The position numbers and the translations under genes were made by a program. A model generated the notes under the pieces. The model was not told the DNA's origin. It ran no database searches and was given only the letters and a program-made list of their open reading frames with translations. DNA of 5,095 bases from an uncultured Eubacteriales bacterium (GTDB taxonomy: Bacteria; Bacillota; Clostridia; Oscillospirales; CAG-382): positions 1 to 5,095 of the forward strand of contig CAKSDR010000073.1 in assembly GCA_934446095.1 (NCBI GenBank), read 5' to 3'. Below, one piece after another: positions 1 through 5,095 of the stretch. Every line of letters begins with the position of its first letter. The first letter of the stretch is position 1.

Positions 1-95
1 GTATCGGCAAAAGCGGCGGGACTATAGTTTGTCTTCCGAACAAAATTGTGGTTAAAACAGAGAAAAAAAGCAAAACAGATATTACCGCAGGCTAA
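1..95 (+). CDS. NusG domain II-containing protein, C-terminal end (partial)
   Basis: The reading frame starting at base 3 is open from the window edge to a TAA at 93-95 and encodes about 30 residues beginning IGKSGGTIVCLPNKIVV. The run S-G-G-T-I-V-C-L-P-N-K-I-V-V is the typical C-terminal strand signature of stand-alone NusG domain II proteins (Pfam NusG_II), which are secreted or membrane-anchored small proteins of Clostridia and relatives, not the transcription factor NusG. The 5' end lies outside the window, so the membrane anchor cannot be seen. It ends 30 nt before a Gx-transporter gene that is followed by apbE, an order often seen in Clostridia. In Listeria flavin-based electron transfer loci I recall the EetA protein as belonging to this family. 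That link is from memory and the exact role of the protein is unknown. The family call rests on a short segment but the motif is distinctive. Confidence 0.72.
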   Translation, partial: IGKSGGTIVCLPNKIVVKTEKKSKTDITAG

Positions 96-125
96 AATTA
101 AATATTTTAAAGGAGGGGAGATATT

Positions 126-641
126 GTGAAGTTAAAAAAACTTACGGCGACAGCAATTCTCCTCTCCGTTTCTTTAATTATGTCGATTGTTGAAACGCTG
201 GTGCCTCTGCAACTGCTGGTGCCGATACCGGGGGTAAAACTCGGATTTGCAAATATTGCCGTTATGGCAGCGGTAATTTTTATTGATAAAAAATGCGCTT
301 TTTTGGTAGTTTTTCTAAGAAGCGTAATAATGCTTATGCTTTTCGGAAATGTAACTTCGTTTTTTATGTCGCTTGCCGGCGGAATTTTCGCTTTTTCGGC
401 TGTGGTTTTTTTAATAAATTTATACAACAGGATTTTCTCATTTACCGGAATTTCAATTATCTGTTCCGTGTGTCACGGAATAGGGCAAATGTTATGCGCA
501 TGCTGCGTTATGAAAAGTTCTGCGTGCCTTTATTATCTTCCGGTTTTAACAGTTGCAAATTGTTTTACCGGAACGGTTACGGGTGTTATTATGAATATTC
601 TGTTTAAAAAACGCGATACAAGGAGATATGACATTGAATAG
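126..641 (+). CDS. Gx transporter family membrane protein (formerly 'heptaprenyl diphosphate synthase component I')
   Basis: The gene encodes 171 residues, a normal length for the Gx_transp family of small polytopic membrane proteins. It starts at a GTG (126-128) with an AGGAGG Shine-Dalgarno at 111-116, nine bases upstream. Family signatures visible are PGVKLGFANI at residues 35-44, LR at 64-65, a SLAGG turn near 82-86, CHGIGQ at 116-121 and YYLP near 136-139. Hydrophobic stretches suggest five to six membrane helices (roughly 6-26, 40-54, 57-73, 77-99, 107-128 and 137-160), with a basic C-terminal tail. The old name 'heptaprenyl diphosphate synthase component I' is probably misleading, since the protein looks like an S-component-type transporter or membrane scaffold. 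Its neighbours, a NusG-II protein and ApbE, suggest a job in membrane redox or flavin export/flavinylation, like EetB; this is inference. An unusual feature is six cysteines between residues 113 and 134. The 3' end overlaps apbE. Confidence 0.88.
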   Translation: MKLKKLTATAILLSVSLIMSIVETLVPLQLLVPIPGVKLGFANIAVMAAVIFIDKKCAFLVVFLRSVIMLMLFGNVTSFFMSLAGGIFAFSAVVFLINLYNRIFSFTGISIICSVCHGIGQMLCACCVMKSSACLYYLPVLTVANCFTGTVTGVIMNILFKKRDTRRYDIE

Positions 642-1677
642 AAAATACGCTTTGCTTTTTGCAATATTGCTGCCTGTTTTCGTTTTATGCTCCTGTGGAT
701 ATGAGAAATATACCGACGACACCTTTTTTGCGATGGATACGGTCGTTTATATGCAGATACAAGGAGCAAATGAGTCTGACATAAAAAATATCGAAAACAT
801 GCTTTCGGATATCGAAAACGACGTTTCAAAAACTGTGCCTGAGTCTTGTGTATATAGATTTAATGAAAGTGAAAACGGCGGAGTTCTTTCCGGGTATGCC
901 GGAGATATTATGAAAAGAGCGATCGGCTTTGCTAAAAAAACAGACGGCAAGTTTGATTTTACTCTTGGCAGACTTTCTGATTTGTGGAATATAACGGGCG
1001 GCAGCGAATATGTGCCGAAAGAATCGGAAATAAATGAAGCACTGAAACACTGTGGGTATGAGAAGATAAAAGAATCCGGAGAAAACATTTTCACAAAAAC
1101 CGATTCGGAATTGAAAATTGATTTCGGAGCATGCGCAAAAGGATATGCTTCGGATCTTATAATAAAAGACCTTAAGAAATGCGGGTTTGAAAATGCCATG
1201 GTGAGCCTTGGAGGAAATATTTCAGTTACGGGTTCTTCGGAAAAAAATCTTAAAACGGGAAAGCATGGCTGGAATATAGCGATAAAAAATCCGTTTGATA
1301 CAACAGGTATCGTAGGTACTGTTACCGCAACCGATATAACGGTTGCAGTGTCGGGCGACTATGAAAGATACTTTGAAAAAGACGGTGTAAGATATCATCA
1401 TATTCTTGATAGATTAAGCGGATATCCGGCATGGAACGGCCTTAAAAGCACTGCAGTTTTTTCAAAGGACGGAATTACGGCTGACGCTTTGTCAACGGCT
1501 CTTTTTGTTGCGGGATATGAAGAATCGATGAAAATATATAACTCGAAAGAATTTGACTTTGAGGCAATTTTCATATGTCAGGACGGAAATGTGTATACGA
1601 CCGATGGAATAAGGGAATTTTTTGAACCTTGCAATGACGCTTTTTATAACGATCGCGAAACGCTAAAATTCAATTAA
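628..1677 (+). CDS. apbE: FAD:protein FMN transferase, lipoprotein (ApbE family)
   Basis: ApbE enzymes cleave FAD and attach FMN through a phosphoester bond to Ser/Thr of extracytoplasmic redox proteins, with Mg2+. The 349 residues match family length. Residues 8-23 form a lipoprotein signal with lipobox L-C-S-C, lipidated at Cys23, so the enzyme should sit outside the membrane. Signatures in order: FFAMDTVV (33-40), FDFTLGRLSDLW (109-120), DFGACAKGYASD (165-176), SLGGN (193-197), SGDYERYFE (242-250), HHILDRLSGYP (257-267) and the metal-site ADALSTALF (285-293). No key residue is missing, so it should be active. The start is ambiguous: ATG 628 lies only 2 nt after AAGGAG (620-625), whereas TTG 634 is 8 nt away and gives the same lipoprotein two residues shorter. 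It overlaps the Gx gene and is probably translationally coupled. The target protein is not in the window; candidates would carry FMN-binding domains. Confidence 0.95.
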   Translation: MTLNRKYALLFAILLPVFVLCSCGYEKYTDDTFFAMDTVVYMQIQGANESDIKNIENMLSDIENDVSKTVPESCVYRFNESENGGVLSGYAGDIMKRAIGFAKKTDGKFDFTLGRLSDLWNITGGSEYVPKESEINEALKHCGYEKIKESGENIFTKTDSELKIDFGACAKGYASDLIIKDLKKCGFENAMVSLGGNISVTGSSEKNLKTGKHGWNIAIKNPFDTTGIVGTVTATDITVAVSGDYERYFEKDGVRYHHILDRLSGYPAWNGLKSTAVFSKDGITADALSTALFVAGYEESMKIYNSKEFDFEAIFICQDGNVYTTDGIREFFEPCNDAFYNDRETLKFN

Positions 1678-1719
1678 AAAGGCTTATGCATTTTTTGCAT
1701 AAGCCTTTTTTTATTTTTT
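1676..1719. terminator. Bidirectional Rho-independent terminator between convergent units
   Basis: A perfect 10-bp stem pairs GGCTTATGCA (1681-1690) with TGCATAAGCC (1696-1705) around a five-T loop. A run of A at 1676-1680 and of T at 1706-1712 extend the pairing and supply U-tracts in both directions. It begins inside the stop codon of apbE on the plus strand, and the stop codon of the minus-strand membrane gene (1711-1713) lies in its other flank. It therefore should end both transcription units. The plus direction has the longer T-tract (seven T, then A, then six T); the minus direction has five. Confidence 0.93.
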
Positions 1720-2163
1720 CCGCGCCTGACGCCGGGTTTTCTTATTGCCGCTTTTTTTGCCGCACATGTTTCCGAAAATGAATGATGAAATGACCTCGGA
1801 CGCAATAACGGAAATTTTAAAAACCATGCTGTTATTTATAGTTTCCTTGCTAATAAAAGCCGACGCTGCAAGAAAACAAAATATGATAACAGAAGCAGAA
1901 ATAATACTGTAAGGCATGGATTTTCCGCATGTTTTTGATGTTATATATCCGTTTGCCGCACCGCTGACAATTACGGATATTATGCAGGCTGCAGAAATGA
2001 ATTTGGCAGGGTCGGCTGTTTTGGTTAAAATAAACGACATGACAGCGCACATGCATATCAATGAAATGATTCCTGAAAGCACTCCGAAAAATAACCCTTT
2101 GAATATGGGAATATTTTTTTCAAATCCTTTGTTTTTACGTTCACTTTTTGCCTGTGTACTCAA
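1711..2163 (-). CDS. TIGR04086 / DUF3792 family membrane protein (YrzE-like)
   Basis: The gene encodes 150 residues of a small integral membrane protein. Four hydrophobic segments are visible at about residues 20-46, 53-75, 84-104 and 113-135. They are flanked by a basic N-terminal tail and a strongly basic C-terminus (many Lys/Arg in the last 16 residues), the usual look of the TIGR04086 (DUF3792) family of Firmicutes. The family is typically encoded next to yajC, as it is here, and B. subtilis yrzE near yrbF appears to be the counterpart. Its function is unknown. Proximity to yajC suggests but does not show a link to protein translocation. There is no ATG in frame before the first helix. 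The start chosen is TTG at 2163-2161, preceded nine bases upstream by GGGGAG. The stop codon lies in the flank of the shared terminator. The family call rests on topology and context more than on sharp motifs. Confidence 0.8.
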   Translation of the reverse strand: MSTQAKSERKNKGFEKNIPIFKGLFFGVLSGIISLICMCAVMSFILTKTADPAKFISAACIISVIVSGAANGYITSKTCGKSMPYSIISASVIIFCFLAASAFISKETINNSMVFKISVIASEVISSFIFGNMCGKKSGNKKTRRQARKK

Positions 2164-2245
2164 AAAAATCCGCTCCCCGAAAAATAAAAGATTATATCTA
2201 ATATTATTCTGAGAGCAGAAAAATTATTACAAATCAAATATTAAA

Positions 2246-2695
2246 TTATTCCGTGTCCGACTTGTCTTCGGAAACTTCATTTTCATTTTTTTCAGTTTTT
2301 GATTCAGATTCGGTTTTGCTGCTTGACACCTTGAAAGAAGCCGGTTTTACGGTTTCAGAACCTTTTTTGTCAACAGAACTTAAAGCCCATTTGTGGATTT
2401 TAATTTTTGTTTTATCGGTACCTGTTTCTATAACAATGATATCGTCTTTTATTTTCACAACTTTTCCGATAATGCCGCCGGTTGTGGTAATTTCATCGCC
2501 TATCATGAGGTTGTTTCTCATTTCGGCGTTTTTCTTTTCCTGCTTTTTCTGCGGACGGTATACGATAAAATAAAATACTGCTACCATAAGAACAAGCATA
2601 ACTATCATAGATGTGGAACTTCCTTGTACGCCTTGAACTGCTGCGGCTTCGCCCTCAAGAGCAAATGAAGAAAAATTTGCAAATAAATTAAACAT
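2246..2695 (-). CDS. yajC: Preprotein translocase subunit YajC
   Basis: YajC is a single-pass membrane protein associated with SecDF and the SecYEG translocase. The 149-residue product has a short extracytoplasmic N-terminus, one membrane helix at about 28-46, and the family signature YFIVYRPQKKQEKK (42-55). A small cytosolic beta domain follows, with LMIGDEITTTGGIIGKV at 63-79 and a DDIIVIE strand at 84-90. The last 40 residues or so form a Ser/Glu/Lys-rich, probably disordered tail that makes it longer than the roughly 85-110 residues usual for the family. The ATG at 2695-2693 has GGAGG at 2707-2703, seven bases upstream. It lies downstream of tgt, repeating the tgt-yajC linkage known from E. 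coli and Bacillus. No secD or secF follows within the window; the next gene is the TIGR04086 membrane protein, 82 nt on. Confidence 0.95.
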   Translation of the reverse strand: MFNLFANFSSFALEGEAAAVQGVQGSSTSMIVMLVLMVAVFYFIVYRPQKKQEKKNAEMRNNLMIGDEITTTGGIIGKVVKIKDDIIVIETGTDKTKIKIHKWALSSVDKKGSETVKPASFKVSSSKTESESKTEKNENEVSEDKSDTE

Positions 2696-2734
2696 TTTAA
2701 AACCTCCGATTTTTTAACTAAAACTTTATAGAAG

Positions 2735-2763
2735 ATTATATCAAGCATGTGTGAATATGTTAT
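2735..2763 (-). promoter_or_regulatory. Candidate sigma-A-type promoter for yajC
   Basis: On the minus strand a perfect TATAAT (plus coordinates 2735-2740) is preceded by ATAACA (2758-2763) with a 17-bp spacer. The upstream hexamer matches TTGACA at four of six positions. Transcription would begin near 2728, giving a leader of about 33 nt with the GGAGG site. It lies in the 108-nt gap between tgt and yajC, so yajC could be transcribed both from here and by read-through from mutL-tgt. In such AT-rich DNA a TATAAT can arise by chance. Confidence 0.45.
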
Positions 2764-2803
2764 TAACAAAAAAATATTTTAAGAATATTTTGCAAAAAGA
2801 AAA

Positions 2804-3940
2804 TCAATCATCGACTCTTTTTGCAAGAACTTCTCTCATTTCACGGTAGAAACTTTCAAATCTTTCTTCGGAAAGCGCATTTCTTATTTCTTCCATGAGA
2901 GTGTTGTAGAAATATAAGTTGTGAATTACGCATAAGCGCATTCCGAGAAGTTCGCGCGCTTTAAACAGGTGCCTGATGTATGCTCTTGTATAACGCTTGC
3001 AAACAGGGCAGTCGCAGTTTGTATCAATAGGGCGGGGGTCTTTTTCGTATTTTGCATTGTTGAGGTTCATGTGTCCTGTCCATGTAAACAAATTTCCGTG
3101 GCGCGCATTGCGGCTCGGCATTACACAATCGAAAAAGTCAACGCCTCTGTGAACAGCCTCGAGAATATTGACAGGTGTTCCGACGCCCATAAGATATCGC
3201 GGTTTGTCAACCGGCATAAACGGTTCTACAACGTCTATTGTATTATACATTTCTTCCGCCGATTCGCCGACCGCAAGACCTCCTATTGCATATCCGTCAA
3301 GGTCAAGTTCTGCGATTTCTTTCATATGATCTGCACGTATATCGGCATATGTGCTTCCCTGATTTATGCCGAAAAGCAACTGAGATGGATTTATAGCGTG
3401 GGGAAGAGCATTATTTTTTGCAACTTCTTCCTTGCATATTTTGAGCCATCGTGTGGTTCTTGCACATGAATCTTTCGTATATTTGTATTCGGCAGGATTT
3501 TTTATGCATTCGTCAAATGCCATTGCAATGGTGGAACCGAGATTCGCCTGAATTCTCATGCTTTCGCGCGGTCCCATAAATATCCTTTTGCCGTCCATGT
3601 GGGATGCAAAATGCACGCCCTCTTCGGTTATGCGGCGTAGGGTTGCAAGAGAGAAAACCTGAAACCCGCCGCTGTCGGTTAAAATGGGTTTATCCCAGTT
3701 AAAAAATTTATGAAGACCGCCGAGGTCGCGGATAAGTTCATCGCCGGGACGGATATGAAGGTGATATGTATTTGAAAGTTCAACCTGGCATTTTATATTT
3801 TCAAGGTCTCCGGTTGAAACTGCGCCCTTGATTGCAGCGGAAGTTCCCACATTCATAAATACCGGAGTGTGAATTACTCCGTGAACGGTTGTAAAATCGC
3901 AAAGCCTTGCTTTTCCTTCCTGCTTTAAAATTTTCAGCAT
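2804..3940 (-). CDS. tgt: tRNA-guanine(34) transglycosylase (queuine/preQ1 transferase)
   Basis: Tgt swaps guanine-34 in the anticodon of Asp, Asn, His and Tyr tRNAs for preQ1 in the queuosine pathway; it is cytosolic. From ATG 3940 the protein has 378 residues, the normal size for bacterial Tgt. Visible are ILTDSGGFQVFSL (86-98; Asp89 likely general acid/base), MAFDEC (140-145), GINQGS (191-196), the GYAIGGLAVGE loop (216-226), FFDCVMPSRNARHG (269-282; Asp271 likely nucleophile), and a zinc site with CDCPVC (Cys309, Cys311, Cys314) plus His340. All catalytic residues are present. An in-frame TTG at 3955 would add five residues, but the Shine-Dalgarno AAAGGA (3952-3947) overlaps that segment and lies six bases before ATG 3940, so the shorter form is chosen. 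It follows mutL by 23 nt, with no room for a riboswitch. queA, often adjacent, is not in the window. Confidence 0.97.
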   Translation of the reverse strand: MLKILKQEGKARLCDFTTVHGVIHTPVFMNVGTSAAIKGAVSTGDLENIKCQVELSNTYHLHIRPGDELIRDLGGLHKFFNWDKPILTDSGGFQVFSLATLRRITEEGVHFASHMDGKRIFMGPRESMRIQANLGSTIAMAFDECIKNPAEYKYTKDSCARTTRWLKICKEEVAKNNALPHAINPSQLLFGINQGSTYADIRADHMKEIAELDLDGYAIGGLAVGESAEEMYNTIDVVEPFMPVDKPRYLMGVGTPVNILEAVHRGVDFFDCVMPSRNARHGNLFTWTGHMNLNNAKYEKDPRPIDTNCDCPVCKRYTRAYIRHLFKARELLGMRLCVIHNLYFYNTLMEEIRNALSEERFESFYREMREVLAKRVDD

Positions 3941-3963
3941 AATAATTCCTTTCAATATATGAA

Positions 3964-5095
3964 TTAAGTTCTGTCAAACATTTTGTCGAGCTTTGTTTTC
4001 GTAAAAGATACAATGACCGGGCGCCCGTGCGGACAATAAAGAATCGCTTCGTCGGAAAAAATTTTCCGCACGATATAGTCGTCCTGAAAAATTGTGTTTT
4101 TTTGTCCCGCTTTAATTGCGGATTTGCATGCGGCGGAGAAAAGAGCACGGTCAAAAATGTCGGCTGCGGCTTTTGTGTTGCCGTCGGACAGTTTTTGAGC
4201 AATGTTCCGAAAGATATCGGTGGCGTCGGAATGACTTATGTTCTCGGGTAGTGAACGGATTATAACAGAATCGCTTCCGAAAATATCGAAATCGAAACTT
4301 GTGTTTTTAAAATAATCCTCGTTTTCAGTTACGGCGGCAATTTCGTTCGGAGAAAGAGTTACCCTTATTGGGTCCAGCAGCATCTGAGAATCATTTTTAT
4401 CTTTAGAATGTTTTATTTCTTCATATATAATTCTTTCGTGCGCGGCGTGCTTGTCGATAATATATAAATTGTCGTCTTTTTCTACGATAATGTATGAATT
4501 GAAAGCCTGCCCCAAAATCCTGTAATTTTGATTTTGTGCAGATTCGTCAGAAATTTCAAGCGAAGTTTGGCGCTCGCTCTCGGTAAATGTTTCAGTGTAA
4601 CGCGGATTTTCAAAACTTTTTGCGGCAACTGCTATGTCGGCGGTAAGCCCGTTTGGAGAACATACTTTTTGAAGATGTTCGTCAAAAGTTTCGTTTGGGA
4701 AAGAAAAAGGGGTATCAAAATTTAGCGAAATGTTTTTACTTGTGTTTGAAAGAGGCTGTTCGCTTTTTGCAAAATCGGGCGGGAAAATCTGTGTCTCATT
4801 GGCAGTGCCTGCAGTTGGCGCGGGAGTACTTTGAAAGACAGCCTTGTCATTTGAAAAAGTTTCGTTATGTTCGGGCAAAAAGTTGGTTTTTTCTTCGTTT
4901 TTCATTTTTGTTTCGGAATATAAAGCGTTCCGCACAGCAAAATAAACCGCTTCAAATACCTTTTTTTCGTCTGAAAACTTGATTTCGGTTTTTGCCGGAT
5001 GAACATTTACATCGACTTGAGCAAGATTCAGGTCGGCAAACAAAACGGCGCACGGAAATTTTCCTGCGTGGGTAAACGCGCGGAAGGATTCCTCA
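3964..5095 (-). CDS. mutL: DNA mismatch repair protein MutL, C-terminal part (partial at window edge)
   Basis: The frame is open to the right edge, giving 376 residues; a TTG at 5043 is an internal Leu codon, because conserved MutL sequence continues upstream of it. DVNVHPAKTEIKF (28-40) is the end of the N-terminal ATPase module, with the conserved ATP-contacting Lys. Residues 65-185 or so are a variable, Ser/Thr/Glu-rich linker. The C-terminal dimerisation/endonuclease domain has DKHAAHERIIYE (214-225), fitting D-x-H-A-x2-E-x4-E, then ACKSAIKAG (322-330) and CPHGRP (354-359). These metal-site motifs mark a nicking MutL, as in organisms lacking MutH. QMLLDP (237-242) fits the sliding-clamp-binding pattern seen in B. 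subtilis MutL. The stop (3966-3964) is 23 nt before tgt, indicating co-transcription. The ATPase N-terminus, about 250-300 residues, and any mutS lie outside the window. Confidence 0.96.
   Translation of the reverse strand, partial: EESFRAFTHAGKFPCAVLFADLNLAQVDVNVHPAKTEIKFSDEKKVFEAVYFAVRNALYSETKMKNEEKTNFLPEHNETFSNDKAVFQSTPAPTAGTANETQIFPPDFAKSEQPLSNTSKNISLNFDTPFSFPNETFDEHLQKVCSPNGLTADIAVAAKSFENPRYTETFTESERQTSLEISDESAQNQNYRILGQAFNSYIIVEKDDNLYIIDKHAAHERIIYEEIKHSKDKNDSQMLLDPIRVTLSPNEIAAVTENEDYFKNTSFDFDIFGSDSVIIRSLPENISHSDATDIFRNIAQKLSDGNTKAAADIFDRALFSAACKSAIKAGQKNTIFQDDYIVRKIFSDEAILYCPHGRPVIVSFTKTKLDKMFDRT

Noticed and set aside
107..427. Minus-strand ORF of 106 codons opposite the Gx-transporter gene
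   Set aside because: It is antisense to a well-supported gene, shows no family motif and has no convincing ribosome binding site.
747..1199. Minus-strand ORF of 150 codons inside apbE
   Set aside because: ApbE motifs run through the plus strand over the whole stretch; the antisense product has no recognisable features.
2191..2196. TATAAT on the minus strand upstream of the TIGR04086 gene
   Set aside because: No acceptable -35 hexamer lies 16-18 bp upstream, there is no extended -10, and no terminator separates the gene from yajC, so read-through is the simpler view.
2768..2791. AT-only inverted repeat after tgt (8-bp arms, 5-nt loop) followed by T on the minus strand
   Set aside because: The stem has no G-C pairs and would be very weak; it may be chance in AT-rich spacer DNA, so I do not call it a terminator.
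2969..3469. Plus-strand ORF of 166 codons inside tgt
   Set aside because: The opposite strand carries conserved Tgt sequence including the catalytic and zinc motifs, so this is a frame shadow.
3941..3963. Possible preQ1 riboswitch upstream of tgt
   Set aside because: The gap to mutL is 23 nt and is taken up by the ribosome binding site; there is no room for an aptamer.
3801..4202. Minus-strand ORF spanning the mutL-tgt junction
   Set aside because: It overlaps the conserved C-terminus of MutL and N-terminus of Tgt in another frame and has no motif of its own.
5041..5043. TTG as start codon of a separate 359-residue protein
   Set aside because: The frame continues to the window edge with MutL-like sequence (GKFPCAVLFADL), so the TTG is an internal Leu codon.

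Overview
The window is AT-rich bacterial chromosome. Its gene families and layout point to a low-GC Firmicute of class Clostridia: a NusG-II / Gx-transporter / ApbE cluster, a TIGR04086 (DUF3792) membrane protein beside yajC, an endonuclease-type MutL, and strong GGAGG-like ribosome binding sites. I cannot name the genus from sequence alone.

There are two convergent transcription units. The plus-strand unit (1-1677) holds the 3' end of a NusG domain II protein, a Gx-transporter family membrane protein (126-641) and a lipoprotein-type ApbE FAD:protein FMN transferase (628-1677). The genes are 30 nt apart and then overlapping, so they are very likely co-transcribed. The trio concerns extracytoplasmic flavin/redox biology and resembles the EetA-EetB-FmnB part of flavin-based extracellular electron transfer loci. 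No electron-transfer substrate protein is visible here.

The minus-strand unit reads from the right edge to 1711: mutL (3' part, mismatch repair), tgt (queuosine tRNA modification), yajC (Sec translocase accessory) and a TIGR04086 membrane protein. mutL and tgt are 23 nt apart. yajC follows tgt after 108 nt that contain a plausible own promoter with a perfect TATAAT. The two units meet at one strong hairpin (1676-1719) with U-tracts on both sides, a shared bidirectional terminator.

Coding density is high and the longest non-coding gap is 108 nt. I see no RNA genes, mobile elements, CRISPR arrays, long repeats or frameshifts. This is mostly ordinary core-genome content. The points most worth a second look are the flavin/redox triad, a cysteine cluster in the Gx protein, and several start-codon decisions. 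I did not find a previously undescribed system.
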